A stretch of DNA of 64,000 bases from Acidicapsa dinghuensis. GTDB lineage: Bacteria; Acidobacteriota; Terriglobia; Terriglobales; Acidobacteriaceae. The DNA is taken from positions 1 through 64,000 of the forward strand of contig NZ_JAGSYH010000005.1 in NCBI RefSeq assembly GCF_025685685.1, written 5' to 3'. Shown in pieces: positions 8,639 through 18,253 of the stretch. The notes under the pieces were generated by a model. That model saw only the letters and a list, made by a program, of their open reading frames with translations. It was not told the DNA's origin and searched no databases. The position numbers and the translations under genes are program-made. How positions within the stretch are numbered: the first letter of the stretch is position 1; each line of letters begins with the position of its first letter.

Positions 8639-9460
8639 ATGAACCAGTTTCGCTTCATTGAAGTCGAGTCGGAACAGGGAATACAGATCATTACGCTGAA
8701 CCGTCCTGAGAAGCGCAATGCACTCAGTCCGGAGTTGATCGACGAGTTAACGCAAGTACTGAACGATACCGCACAGTGCGATTGCGAGGTCGTAATCCTG
8801 ACAGGCTCAGGATCGGCATTTTGTGCCGGACTGGACATGGAACACCTGGAAACAATGCATGCCAGGACACAGGAACAGCATAGGCGTGACTCGGAAAACA
8901 TGGCTCGCGTCCTGCGAACGTTGTATGAGTTTCCCAAACCGATTATTGCGGCTGTCAACGGACCGGCTATCGCGGGCGGCATGGGGTTGGCGGTGTTGTG
9001 CGACTTCACTTATGCGGCCCCAGAGGCGAGGTTTGGTTTTACAGAGGTCCGGGTTGGATTCACTCCCGCCGTGGTTGCGTCATTCCTCATCCGGCAGGTA
9101 GGTGAAAAGCATACGCGCGAACTACTGTTAAGCGGACGGATTTTGAAGGCAGAGGAAGCATGCAGGCTGGGGCTGGTGACGCGCGTTGTGCCGCAGGAAG
9201 AACTGATGGCGGAGGTACACGCGCTGGCAAACAGTCTGCTACAGAACAGTCCGCAGGCGATGCGGGCAGTGAAAGAACTGGTTGTGAGCCACTCTGCTGC
9301 GCAGCTTGATGATGAGATCGAAGATGCCATTACTGCTAATTCACTGCAGCGATCGACAGAAGATTTCCGCGAAGGCATCATGGCCTTCCTGGAACATCGC
9401 CGTCCGAAGTGGCCGAGCCTGAATCCGCACCCTAAAGAGCACGTGCACATCAAGGCCTGA
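8639..9460 (+). CDS. enoyl-CoA hydratase/isomerase family protein
   Basis: A crotonase-fold enzyme of 273 residues, predicted to hydrate or isomerise an enoyl-CoA. Both oxyanion-hole segments are visible (GSAFCAGLDM and NGPAIAGGMG), as are the ITLNRPEKRNALS signature near the start and a Glu in FGFTEVRVGF at the position of the catalytic glutamate; the second crotonase Glu is not obvious, so hydratase versus isomerase cannot be fixed. The ATG at 8639 is chosen because AGGAGG lies eight bases upstream; an earlier ATG at 8609 lacks this. The stop is nine bases from the convergent glycosidase. Confidence 0.9.
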   Translation: MNQFRFIEVESEQGIQIITLNRPEKRNALSPELIDELTQVLNDTAQCDCEVVILTGSGSAFCAGLDMEHLETMHARTQEQHRRDSENMARVLRTLYEFPKPIIAAVNGPAIAGGMGLAVLCDFTYAAPEARFGFTEVRVGFTPAVVASFLIRQVGEKHTRELLLSGRILKAEEACRLGLVTRVVPQEELMAEVHALANSLLQNSPQAMRAVKELVVSHSAAQLDDEIEDAITANSLQRSTEDFREGIMAFLEHRRPKWPSLNPHPKEHVHIKA

Positions 9461-9469
9461 GTGAGCGAA

Positions 9470-10624
9470 TTATCTGACGAGGTTGCCGGCAGGTGCGCTT
9501 GCGACACCGACAAATGAGTCGGCAGTGCCGTAGTAGAGAAACCACTTGTTCTGAAAGAGCACGAGACCTTCGCCGAAAGTTGTGCCTGCGGTGTACTGGC
9601 CGCTGCGCTCGTATGGCTCCTGCGGAAATAAGCTCGGCTGGTTAAGTCGCTGGAGCAGGTGCGTGGGATGGTCTGGGTCGAAGAGAGCTTGTCCGACTGA
9701 ATATGCGCCCGGGCCGAGTTGCTTATCTGGATGGTCTTCGGGCTTTTCGGCGTTCTTGCCGTTATAGAGCAGGAGAATTCCCTGCTTCGTTAGAATCGGC
9801 GGCGGACCTACTTCCGGGAAGGCACTGTCGAATAACTTGGGACGCCGGCTGAGCACGACGGTGGGCTCGCCGGGAGCTTCTTCGATGGGGGTCCAATGGA
9901 TGAGATCGGATGAGGACGCTAAGCGTATCTGAATCTCGCCCCAGTACATCCAGAATTTTCCGTGGATGCGTGCGGCGATAAGGCGACCGTTTTCAAGATG
10001 CGTGACGATGCCGCTGGATTTGTATGCGAGGTTCGCGTAAGGGCCGGTATCGCCAAGTGCGGGACCGTGCTTGGTCCAGTGGATGAGGTCGGGCGATGTT
10101 GCGACGCCGATGGAGTAGGTCTTGCGGTTCCATTGCGTGTAGGTAAGGACGTAGGTGCCATCAGGAGCCTCGACGATACGCGGGTCTTCGACGCCACCGG
10201 GCCATTCGCGCGATTTCTGACTGTCTTGGGCGGGATAGAAGACGGGCTCAGGCATACGGGTGAAGTGAATACCATCGCCCGATTCAGCGAGCCCGAGGCG
10301 CGAGGTGTGCATGCCGATCTGCATGGAGCCGGAGTCGTCTTCGGCGCGATAGAGAACGACGATCTTGCCGTTGCGCACGATGGCCGCGGGATTGAAGGTG
10401 TGCAGACCCTCCCAATGAATGGGTTTATGCAGGATTGGGTCTTCGAAGACGCTGGCGGGATTGGGGCGGATGACTGGCTCTTGGATTGGGCGTGTAAATG
10501 GGCCGAGAGCCCAGTCTTGCGGATGCGTGGGTTGCTGAACTATCTGCTGAGCGGTGGCTCCGACGATAAAAGGGGCCGATGCGGCGACGAGCAAGAATTG
10601 TTGGACCTTCCGGGAAAGGCGCAT
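9470..10624 (-). CDS. secreted glycosidase/phosphorylase, GH130-like
   Basis: 384 residues with an N-terminal hydrophobic signal sequence (FLLVAASAPFIVGATAQ). The rest resembles the five-bladed propeller of family GH130: FNPAAIVRNGKIVVLYRAED, then GGVEDPRIVEAPDG with the conserved Asp, FWMYWGE, and C-terminal GLVLFQNKWFLYYGTAD. GH130 members are beta-mannoside phosphorylases (cytoplasmic) or beta-1,2-mannosidases (often exported). Export here favours a hydrolase; this is inference. SD AAGGAG lies about ten bases before the ATG. Confidence 0.82.
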   Translation of the reverse strand: MRLSRKVQQFLLVAASAPFIVGATAQQIVQQPTHPQDWALGPFTRPIQEPVIRPNPASVFEDPILHKPIHWEGLHTFNPAAIVRNGKIVVLYRAEDDSGSMQIGMHTSRLGLAESGDGIHFTRMPEPVFYPAQDSQKSREWPGGVEDPRIVEAPDGTYVLTYTQWNRKTYSIGVATSPDLIHWTKHGPALGDTGPYANLAYKSSGIVTHLENGRLIAARIHGKFWMYWGEIQIRLASSSDLIHWTPIEEAPGEPTVVLSRRPKLFDSAFPEVGPPPILTKQGILLLYNGKNAEKPEDHPDKQLGPGAYSVGQALFDPDHPTHLLQRLNQPSLFPQEPYERSGQYTAGTTFGEGLVLFQNKWFLYYGTADSFVGVASAPAGNLVR

Positions 10625-10651
10625 TTGGATGCGACTCCTTTCTGCGTGCGT

Positions 10652-11659
10652 TTACTTGCCGGGAAAGGGATTTTTTGCGCGCAGTTCGGCGACGATGACG
10701 AGGGAGGCTTCGCGGGCTTCATCGCTACGGTCTGGCGGAAAGCTGATGGCGCCGACACGGGCGTGGCCGCCGCCGCCGTAGCGCTCGCAAACCTGGGCGA
10801 GATTAACCATCTCTTCTGGCTTTGCCTTGGTCCAGGGATTGGAGCCGACTGCGACCTTGGTGCGGAAGCTCGATTTGGACAGGCCTATGGAGTATGTGGC
10901 CTGCGGGTAGAGGTAGTACGGGATGAACTTATTGAAGCCTTCGAGCTGATGATCGGAGATGTCGAAGAAGATGGTGCCGTCTCGATACTCGGCACGCTCG
11001 CGGATGAGGGCGATGGCGCGCTCGTGCTGCTCCAACAGCGGAAACAAAAGAGGCGCGACGAAAGGCTGACTGAGGACTTCGGCGAGCGGCAGCTCTGTGA
11101 GGAGCGGGATGAGACGCGGGATAAAAGTGGGGTCCTGCGTGGACTCGATGATGAGCGTCAGCTTCATGGCAGGCGCTGCCATTTCGACTGCGGCTTCGGG
11201 GCTTTCGTAGAGAGCGCCATCGACGATGTTGGCCCAGTAGATCAGGTCCTTAACTGGCGCTGTATCGAAGCGGAAGCGGGTCTCGGCGATGTGCGCGAGA
11301 TAGCTGGTGCAGGAAGTGTAGCTGGGGTCGAAGAATTTGTGTCCGGCGCAGACGGGATCACGCTGGCAGGCCAGAAAGTGTTCATGATCCGCGGGTGTCA
11401 AAAAGGCCGAGAGATGATGATCGAACCACCAGGTAATTTTTGGAGATGCCGAGTATTTGAAATCGACGATGGCGTTTTCGTCGCCGGTGAAGTCGGCTTC
11501 ATTGAAGAGAGCTCCGGCGCGATGAACGAGGCCCTGATATTCATAGGTGACGGGCTCGCTGAGGGTCGGAGCAATGCACTCGCGATAAAAGCGGGTGAAG
11601 AGTGAGGCGGAGCAGGCTCCGTCAAAGCATTTGTCGTGGTAGAAAACGCGAACCCGCAA
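10652..11659 (-). CDS. DHH-family phosphoesterase
   Basis: 335 residues with DHH phosphoesterase motifs: motif I YHDKCFDGACSA near the start, the NAIVDFKYS strand, motif III WWFDHHLSAF (the DHH triad) and the C-terminal DHHA1 element RYGGGGHARVGAISFP. Such proteins are Mn-dependent phosphodiesterases acting on short oligonucleotides, cyclic dinucleotide products or related phosphates; this subgroup's substrate is not known. The start is a TTG at 11659 with GGGAG nine bases upstream. It is upstream of, and on the same strand as, the GH130-like gene, with a 27-base gap. Confidence 0.87.
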   Translation of the reverse strand: MRVRVFYHDKCFDGACSASLFTRFYRECIAPTLSEPVTYEYQGLVHRAGALFNEADFTGDENAIVDFKYSASPKITWWFDHHLSAFLTPADHEHFLACQRDPVCAGHKFFDPSYTSCTSYLAHIAETRFRFDTAPVKDLIYWANIVDGALYESPEAAVEMAAPAMKLTLIIESTQDPTFIPRLIPLLTELPLAEVLSQPFVAPLLFPLLEQHERAIALIRERAEYRDGTIFFDISDHQLEGFNKFIPYYLYPQATYSIGLSKSSFRTKVAVGSNPWTKAKPEEMVNLAQVCERYGGGGHARVGAISFPPDRSDEAREASLVIVAELRAKNPFPGK

Positions 11660-11862
11660 GACTGGCTGCTCCCGTAGCTAGCTGAATCGTCCGCCACTCT
11701 GCGCGACGGGGACAGGCACAATGGCCGAAGTGTCTAGCATCTTAGGTCTGCCTGGGTGTGTCAAGTCGCCGGTCGCACAATGGCGGCCATCACAACGCAA
11801 AGCGGAAAAAGCGGGAACTGCGATTTTCGGTGCAGCGTATTCTGATTCCTAAAAGGATATTC

Positions 11863-13002
11863 ATGGCAGACGTTGACCCTCATCACCAGAGCAGTACTGT
11901 GGGCATAAGCAGTACGCCACCACTCAGCCCGATTGAGCCAACTGAAATCCGGATTCTGAAGCAGATATTATTTGGCCCGCATGGGTTACGTTCGGGCTGG
12001 ATCGCTGCCGGTTTTCTCGTTGTGAACTTCGTGACGTCGAGGATTTTTACCGTGATCGGCGCTCAGGTGCTTGGGATCTCACTGGAGAACGCACTCAAGG
12101 GTTTTGGACCTGCGACTGCGGGCTTTCTCGAGGTTGTCTCATTTCTAGCGCTTGTGACTGCGATGCTGCTGGGAGCGCTGGTTGCCCGGTGTAACTGGCT
12201 GGATTACAACCTGCGTTCACGGCACTGGGTCTTGCAGTTCGCTGTCGGAGCGCTTACTGGCGCCGCATCTCTTTCATTGTTGCTGGCGATACTCCATAGC
12301 GGTGGGTGGATTCGCTTTAGCGTGGGCGATTTGCAAGAGACGCACGCCGTTCGGTTCGGGCTGGCGTGGGCGGGAGTGTTTCTTCTTACGGGGCTGGTCG
12401 AAGAGGGTATGACTCGCTGCTTTCTGCTTGGCACTTTGACGCGTGGCGCAGATTTCTGGTGGTCGAGCGGCACCGTTGCGTTTCTCTGTCTCGCTGCTTC
12501 GGTGAATGCGCACGGCAATGGAACTGCCGGAGTGTATGCGGCTGCGGTGTTAGGCGTGCCGGGCTGCCTGGTTTTGCATCTACGCCGCTCCGAAATGGAA
12601 GGTTTTTGGTGCGCGGCATGGCTGACATCAGTACTCTTCTGTTACCTGCACACCTTTAATCGTGGTGAAAGCTCGGTTGGTATTTTCGGCACGGCACTGA
12701 TCGGGTTTGCATTTTGCGTGAGTGTGTGGGCGCTGGGATCGGCATGGTGGGCGATCGGTTTTCATGCGGCGTGGGACTGGGCTCAGACATTTCTGTTTGG
12801 AACGGCAGATAGCGGCATGGCACCGAAGGATCACTGGCTGACCTCCGCTCCTGCGGGACCGAATCTCTGGAGTGGCGGCAGCGCAGGGCCGGAGGGCAGT
12901 GTGCTGATTCTTCCCTTGATCGTTTTGGTGATGTTGGGGCTTGCGGTTGTTGCTTCGAGACGAATCAAACGAGCGGCGCTGCCTATGGACAATCTTTCTT
13001 GA
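11863..13002 (+). CDS. CPBP-family intramembrane metalloprotease
   Basis: 379 residues with about eight hydrophobic helices. The CPBP (Abi/Rce1-like) motifs are present: EEGMTRCFLLGTL (E-E-x-x-x-R), a central ASVNAHGN and FHAAWDWAQT (H-x-x-x-D). Bacterial members are membrane proteases of varied or unknown substrate. The ATG at 11863 follows AAGGA by six bases; an earlier frame start at 11758 has no such support. It is followed 87 bases later by the penicillin-acylase gene on the same strand. Confidence 0.87.
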   Translation: MADVDPHHQSSTVGISSTPPLSPIEPTEIRILKQILFGPHGLRSGWIAAGFLVVNFVTSRIFTVIGAQVLGISLENALKGFGPATAGFLEVVSFLALVTAMLLGALVARCNWLDYNLRSRHWVLQFAVGALTGAASLSLLLAILHSGGWIRFSVGDLQETHAVRFGLAWAGVFLLTGLVEEGMTRCFLLGTLTRGADFWWSSGTVAFLCLAASVNAHGNGTAGVYAAAVLGVPGCLVLHLRRSEMEGFWCAAWLTSVLFCYLHTFNRGESSVGIFGTALIGFAFCVSVWALGSAWWAIGFHAAWDWAQTFLFGTADSGMAPKDHWLTSAPAGPNLWSGGSAGPEGSVLILPLIVLVMLGLAVVASRRIKRAALPMDNLS

Positions 13003-13070
13003 GTCCGGTTGGGCCAGCTATTCTAAGCAGGCCAGAGAGATTGCAGAAGTGTAGCGTTGAGTCCGGTTGG
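12999..13070 (+). repeat. 14-bp direct repeat pair
   Basis: TTGAGTCCGGTTGG occurs at 12999-13012, overlapping the CPBP stop codon, and again at 13057-13070, shortly before the penicillin-acylase start. The copies are 58 bases apart start to start. Their function is unknown; they may be a relic of a small duplication. Confidence 0.6.
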
Positions 13071-13089
13071 ATTCGCCAGGAGAAATTGT

Positions 13090-15525
13090 TTGACACGAGC
13101 GGGAAAATGGCTGCGGCGATTGCTTTGGGCTGTTGGCGGACTCGCAGCATTTGTCCTGCTGGTGGCGCTCTTTGGCGTGTGGTGGCTGCATCATGCGATG
13201 TCCGCTTCCCTTCCGCAGGTGGATGGTGAGCTGCATCTCTCCGGTCTTTCAGCGCCGGTTACGGTGCGACGCGATGACCATGGCGTTCCGCATATTGAAG
13301 CCGCAACGCAAGATGATCTATGGCTGGCGCAGGGATTTGTGACGGCTCAGGATCGCCTGTGGCAGATGGATATGCTTCGCAGGGCATCGGCTGGCGAATT
13401 GTCCGAGATCATCGGCCCATCGATGATTGAGCGGGACAAAATGCAGCGTGTGCTGCAGTTTCGCAATGTGGCTTTGCGTGTATACAACAGCTTTCCAGAA
13501 TCGGATCGGCGGCGCTATGAGCAGTATGCCAAGGGTGTGAATCTTTATATTGCGCAATGCAACGGCAAATGGCCTTCCGAGTTTCGTTTCCTGCACTATC
13601 GTCCGAAGCCTTGGCAGGGTTCCGATTCCATTCTCATCGGACTGAATATGGTGGAGAGCCTGGACACACATTGGGAAGCCAAGCTGAGCCGTGAGTTGAT
13701 TTCAAGCAAGCTGAACAACGCAAAACTCGAGGCTGATCTGTATCCGACTGGATCGTGGCGCGATCAACCGCCTACCGCAGCTGTTGCCGATATGACGCAG
13801 CCTCATCCTGCGCCGCCACCGGACGATACGGATGAGGCACAAATGCGTTCCGGGAAAAGAGCGCCGGGGGGCGAGGACATCGCGGAGTTGCGCCGTGCGC
13901 TGGGGCTGCCAGCCTGTGCGGGATGTGTTCCTGGATCGAACAACTGGGTGATTGCGGGCAAGCATACGGCAAGCGGCAAGCCGATGCTTTCAAACGATAT
14001 GCATCTGGGCCTGACAGTGCCGAATATCTGGTACATGGCTGATCTGAAGGCTCAGGGTTTTCATGCGGAGGGCGTGACGCTGCCGGGCATGCCGTTTGTG
14101 ATCGCTGGCCATAACGAGCACGTAGCGTGGGGATTTACCGCGTTGTATGCGGACGTACAGGATCTTTATGTTGAGAAGCTGGACGGCAAAGGAAACTATC
14201 TGAGCCCACAAGGAGACTGGCGGCCACTGGCTCATGTGCATGAGACGATCCATGTGCGATTCAAGCCAGATGTAAAGCTCGATGTCGAACTGACCGATCA
14301 CGGCCCGCTGCTTGACCCGGTGTTCAAGAAGGAAAAACGTCCGATCGCGCTGCACTGGACACTCTACGATCCTGCGCTGGCGTCGATTCCGTTGTATGAG
14401 ATCGACACTTCGAGCAATTGGCAACAGTTTTCGAATGCTCTGGATGCGTGGTGCTGGCCTACGCAGAATGTGGTTTATGCCGACGACGCCGGGCATATCG
14501 GATATCACGCTGTGGGTAAGGTGCCAATGCGGCCTGCGGGACTGGTCGGAACTCCGATTACAGATACGCAGCATGAGTGGCAGGGGTATATTCCGTTTGA
14601 CGATCTTCCCCTCTCATTCGATCCGCCGTCGGGTCTGCTGGCGACGGCCAATGCGCGCGTGACACCGAACGACACGAAGTTTCCGCTGACGCTCGAGTGG
14701 CCCGATCCGTACCGTGCCGAGCGGATTTATCTTGATTTGCGGGGACGCGACAATCTGAAGCGCGAAGACATGATTGCAGTACAAACCGACATTTACAGCG
14801 AAGAAGACCAGGAGCTTGCGCATCGGGTTGCCTATGCGATTGACCATACGGCAGGAACGGATGCCCGTTTGAAACAGACTGCCGATCTACTGCGAAGCTG
14901 GGACGGACGGATGACGGCTGATTCTGCCGCTGCGTCGATTGTGTTCCGCGCACGACAGGCTTTCTGGCCGATGATTCTGCAGCCGAAGCTTGGGGCCGAT
15001 GGCGAATCGTATGAATGGGGTGAGTCGAATTTTGCCGAGGAAGAGATCATCATGCACGGCTCGGCAGGGCCGGGACCTAGCCCGTGGTTGCCACCGAACT
15101 ACAAGGACTGGGATTCATTGCTGACCGATGCGGTGCGCAAGGCGTTGGAGCAGTCCAAGGCTCCGCAGAATCTTTCGAAATGGAGCTATGGGTCGTGGCA
15201 TGTGATTGACCTGGAGCATCCGGTGTATCAACTATTGCCGCTGATCAAGGGATGGTCGGGCACAGGTGAACAGCCATTGAGCGGCGATACCGTCACGATC
15301 AAGCAGGTGGGCCGCGCTTTCGGGCCGAGCCAGCGCTTCACGATGGACTGGAGCGCGCCCGATCAGTCGACAGAGAATATCGTGCTGGGTGAAAGCGGCG
15401 ATCCGCTGAGCCCGTGGTTTCGCGATCAATGGCCGGCATGGTATGGCGGTACTACCTTTGCCATGCCTTTCTCTGACGCGGCTGTGACTGGACAAACCTC
15501 TCACACACTGCGGCTGGTGCCATAG
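13090..15525 (+). CDS. penicillin acylase family protein (N-terminal nucleophile amidase)
   Basis: 811-residue membrane-anchored or exported amidase. After a basic start and a hydrophobic segment (LLWAVGGLAAFVLLVALFGVWW) comes the alpha-chain region RDDHGVPHIEAATQDDLWLAQGF, typical of the family. The beta chain should begin at the Ser of PGSNNWVIAGKHTASGKP, the autocatalytically exposed nucleophile, followed by LSNDMHLGL. Family members cleave amides such as beta-lactam side chains or acyl-homoserine lactones; the substrate here is unknown. The TTG at 13090 is preferred because AGGAGA sits six bases upstream. It abuts the next gene directly. Confidence 0.9.
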   Translation: MTRAGKWLRRLLWAVGGLAAFVLLVALFGVWWLHHAMSASLPQVDGELHLSGLSAPVTVRRDDHGVPHIEAATQDDLWLAQGFVTAQDRLWQMDMLRRASAGELSEIIGPSMIERDKMQRVLQFRNVALRVYNSFPESDRRRYEQYAKGVNLYIAQCNGKWPSEFRFLHYRPKPWQGSDSILIGLNMVESLDTHWEAKLSRELISSKLNNAKLEADLYPTGSWRDQPPTAAVADMTQPHPAPPPDDTDEAQMRSGKRAPGGEDIAELRRALGLPACAGCVPGSNNWVIAGKHTASGKPMLSNDMHLGLTVPNIWYMADLKAQGFHAEGVTLPGMPFVIAGHNEHVAWGFTALYADVQDLYVEKLDGKGNYLSPQGDWRPLAHVHETIHVRFKPDVKLDVELTDHGPLLDPVFKKEKRPIALHWTLYDPALASIPLYEIDTSSNWQQFSNALDAWCWPTQNVVYADDAGHIGYHAVGKVPMRPAGLVGTPITDTQHEWQGYIPFDDLPLSFDPPSGLLATANARVTPNDTKFPLTLEWPDPYRAERIYLDLRGRDNLKREDMIAVQTDIYSEEDQELAHRVAYAIDHTAGTDARLKQTADLLRSWDGRMTADSAAASIVFRARQAFWPMILQPKLGADGESYEWGESNFAEEEIIMHGSAGPGPSPWLPPNYKDWDSLLTDAVRKALEQSKAPQNLSKWSYGSWHVIDLEHPVYQLLPLIKGWSGTGEQPLSGDTVTIKQVGRAFGPSQRFTMDWSAPDQSTENIVLGESGDPLSPWFRDQWPAWYGGTTFAMPFSDAAVTGQTSHTLRLVP

Positions 15526-17334
15526 GTGGCTGCAACCGGCGGGTCAAATCAAAACGGCGCATTCGCCAGAGTGTGGCGCGGTCTTAAATGGGGTGATGGT
15601 GCGCTGTGGATTCCGCTGGCAGCGCTGTTTGTCGCTGGCAGTGTACGGGTGTTGCGAGGAGTCTCGTGCGGGCATGATTTTGAGTTCCATTTGATCTCGT
15701 GGATGGAGACGAAGCGCGCATGGAGCCAGGGCGTACTGTATCCGCATTGGGCGCAGACGCCAAACTGGGATGCGGGTGAACCGCGATTTGTCTTTTATCC
15801 TCCGCTGACTTGGATGCTGGGTGCGTTGCTTGGGTATCTGCTGCCCTGGACGATTCTGCCGTCGGCGCTTGTCTTCCTGATTCTGACGGCGACGGGATTC
15901 GCTGTGCGGGCAATGTTGCGTGGACTGGCGAGTTCATGGGTATCCGGAGGGAAGGCGACGCTTGCGGGGGTGATTGCGGCTGCTACCCCTTATGGGTTGT
16001 TTACTGCGTATGAGCGTACGGCTTTCAGTGAACTGGCAGCGGCGGTGGCTATACCGCTGGTGCTGCTATTTGCGTGGAAGGAACCTGATCGCTCGGCTGG
16101 CGTACGAGGCTTTGATCGCTGGATACTCTGGCTTGCGCTGGTGATTGCGGCTACTTGGCTTACCAATGCTCCGTCAGGTGTGATGGCGTGCTATCTGCTG
16201 ATGTATGCCGTATCGGGCGCAGCGTTGTTGCGGCGGGAGTGGTGGCCGATGATCCGTGCAGCCATAGCGTTGCCTGTCGGGCTTGGATTAGCGGCGTGTT
16301 ATCTGGTGCCGGCAGCGGTTGAGCAGAAATGGATCGATATTGGCCGCGCGGTGGATGTGGGCATGCGGGTGCAGGATAGCTGGCTGTTTGCGCGGCACGC
16401 ATCGCCTGATCTGTCATACCATGACCAGGTATTACGCACTGCTTCTGTGCTGGTGGTGCTGACGGTGGTGCTGGCATGCGCGGGGTTCGTGACCGCATGG
16501 CGGAGCGGCAAGTTGCCACGGGATGGACGTGCGATATGGATTCCGCTGGCAGCGCTCATACCGGTGATCCTGCTGCTTCAGTTCCCTGTTTCGGCACCGC
16601 TGTGGTCATGGCTGCCGAAGCTGGCGTTCCTACAGTTTCCGTGGCGATGGCTGATGGTGTTGAATCTTTCCTTCGCCATATTTCTTGCAATTTCGACGCC
16701 GTGGAAGAGTCTGCGTTGGCGGTTGGGATCGGCAGCCGGATGGGCTGTTGTACTCGTGCTTTTCACGGCACTCGGAACATTGTTCTTCTATCAGTACTGC
16801 GATAACGAGGATGACGTCGGCAATCAGAAGGCTGTGTTTCAAGCCAACTCGGGCGTGGACGGAACGGATGAATACGCGGCGCTGGATAGCGACAATTCGC
16901 TGATTTCATCGGATTTGCCGGACGCCTGCCTTGTCACCGATGCGACCAAAAAACTGGGTGAGAGCCAGAACGGTTCGGAGCCTGACTGGTATCCCGAGCA
17001 GGGCTCGTGCGATCAGACATTCACGGCGCAACTTTGGCAGAACGAGCATAAGATATTTCAGATCAATGCGGACCATGCGGGGTTTGTTGTGCTGCGTCTA
17101 AGCCGGTATCCGGCATGGCGGATTATGGTGAATGGAAAACCTGCGGAGAATGCGCCAGAACGTGAGGATGGCTTGATCGCAGTACCGGTGAGCGAAGGCG
17201 ACTCCACTCTGGATGTGCGCTGGCATAATCTGGCGGACGATCTGTGGGGCGATGAGATTAGCGCGGCGGCAGTCGTTGTGCTGGCAGGAATGTGGTTTGC
17301 GATCCGAAGACGGCGTTCGATGGTTAATTTATGA
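15526..17334 (+). CDS. multi-spanning membrane protein, PTPS-related (PF10131-like)
   Basis: 602 residues with about a dozen transmembrane helices and a soluble C-terminal domain ending in one more helix. The N-terminal luminal loop CGHDFEFHLISWMETK ... YPHWAQTPNWDAGEPRFVFYPPLTW matches the membrane family labelled '6-pyruvoyl-tetrahydropterin synthase related', which resembles GT-C glycosyltransferases. A lipid-linked sugar transferase role is plausible but unproven. The start is a GTG immediately after the previous stop, and the stop overlaps the next start by four bases (ATGA), so the three genes are translationally linked. Confidence 0.78.
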   Translation: MAATGGSNQNGAFARVWRGLKWGDGALWIPLAALFVAGSVRVLRGVSCGHDFEFHLISWMETKRAWSQGVLYPHWAQTPNWDAGEPRFVFYPPLTWMLGALLGYLLPWTILPSALVFLILTATGFAVRAMLRGLASSWVSGGKATLAGVIAAATPYGLFTAYERTAFSELAAAVAIPLVLLFAWKEPDRSAGVRGFDRWILWLALVIAATWLTNAPSGVMACYLLMYAVSGAALLRREWWPMIRAAIALPVGLGLAACYLVPAAVEQKWIDIGRAVDVGMRVQDSWLFARHASPDLSYHDQVLRTASVLVVLTVVLACAGFVTAWRSGKLPRDGRAIWIPLAALIPVILLLQFPVSAPLWSWLPKLAFLQFPWRWLMVLNLSFAIFLAISTPWKSLRWRLGSAAGWAVVLVLFTALGTLFFYQYCDNEDDVGNQKAVFQANSGVDGTDEYAALDSDNSLISSDLPDACLVTDATKKLGESQNGSEPDWYPEQGSCDQTFTAQLWQNEHKIFQINADHAGFVVLRLSRYPAWRIMVNGKPAENAPEREDGLIAVPVSEGDSTLDVRWHNLADDLWGDEISAAAVVVLAGMWFAIRRRRSMVNL

Positions 17335-18245
17335 TGGAAAGAATGGATACAGCGCTCAATCTCGATGTGAAATCATTGCTTCGCGAAGGCGTCGAGCTGA
17401 CGGACGTGAATCTTGAGGCGCTGATTCCTGCTCCGGAAACCGTTCCTTCTTCGATTCACAAGGCCATGCGCCATTCGACGTTTGCCGGTGGCAAGCGGCT
17501 GCGGCCGGTGCTGGTGTATCAGGCAGCCGCGGCGGTTGCGGGAGCGGTTCCGCAAGGCATTGGGAAACTCGGTGCGGCGATTGAGATGCTGCATACGTAC
17601 TCGCTGATTCACGACGACCTGCCGGCGCTCGACAATGACGATCTGCGGCGCGGCAAGCCGACGGCGCATGTGGTTTTTGGCGAAGCGATTGCGATTCTGG
17701 CAGGCGATGCGCTGCAGACGCGGGCGTACGAAGTGCTGGCGACGCTCGATTGCCCTCCTGCTGCGACGGTTGAGATTATTCGCCAGATTGCCAACGCCAC
17801 CGGCACGGTGGAAGGCATGATTGGCGGGCAGGTGCTGGATCTTGAAGGCGAAGGGTCGAAGCCGACGCCGGAATCGGTGGATGCGATTCATCGCGCGAAG
17901 ACTGGCGCATTGATTCGCGTGAGCGTGGTAACGGGTGGCATCTTTGCCGGGGCTACGCCCGGGCAGGTGGCGCTGCTGGATACCTTCGGGCGTAAGGCTG
18001 GGCTTGCTTTTCAGATCATCGACGATGTGCTGGATATGACGCAGGACTCCGCGCAGCTTGGTAAGACGGCGGGTAAGGATCTGAATCAGGACAAGGCGAC
18101 GTGGCCGGCGGTGTATGGCATTGAGCAGAGCCTGCGCGATGCGGACCGGCTGATCGGCGAGGCGTTCGTTGCGCTGGAGCCATTCGGCGCGAATGCCGAG
18201 GGTCTGCGGTCTGTTGCACGCTATCTCGTTGAGCGCAAGAGCTAG
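17331..18245 (+). CDS. ispA: polyprenyl synthetase (farnesyl/geranylgeranyl diphosphate synthase type)
   Basis: 304-residue trans-prenyltransferase making the C15-C20 allylic diphosphates used, among other things, by UppS. The first Asp-rich motif HDDLPALDNDDLRRGKPTAH has the bacterial DDx4D spacing, and the second reads QIIDDVLDMT. GGKRLRPVL supplies the IPP-binding Lys/Arg. It starts at ATG 17331 overlapping the upstream stop; ATG 17343 is an alternative. Length and motifs fit bacterial FPP synthase, but chain length is not certain, so the symbol is provisional. Confidence 0.9.
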   Translation: MMERMDTALNLDVKSLLREGVELTDVNLEALIPAPETVPSSIHKAMRHSTFAGGKRLRPVLVYQAAAAVAGAVPQGIGKLGAAIEMLHTYSLIHDDLPALDNDDLRRGKPTAHVVFGEAIAILAGDALQTRAYEVLATLDCPPAATVEIIRQIANATGTVEGMIGGQVLDLEGEGSKPTPESVDAIHRAKTGALIRVSVVTGGIFAGATPGQVALLDTFGRKAGLAFQIIDDVLDMTQDSAQLGKTAGKDLNQDKATWPAVYGIEQSLRDADRLIGEAFVALEPFGANAEGLRSVARYLVERKS

Positions 18246-18253
18246 TCGTCGCC

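Noticed and set aside
9962..11605. 547-residue plus-strand frame
   Set aside because: It is antisense to the GH130-like and DHH genes, both of which have clear motifs; a GC-rich shadow frame.
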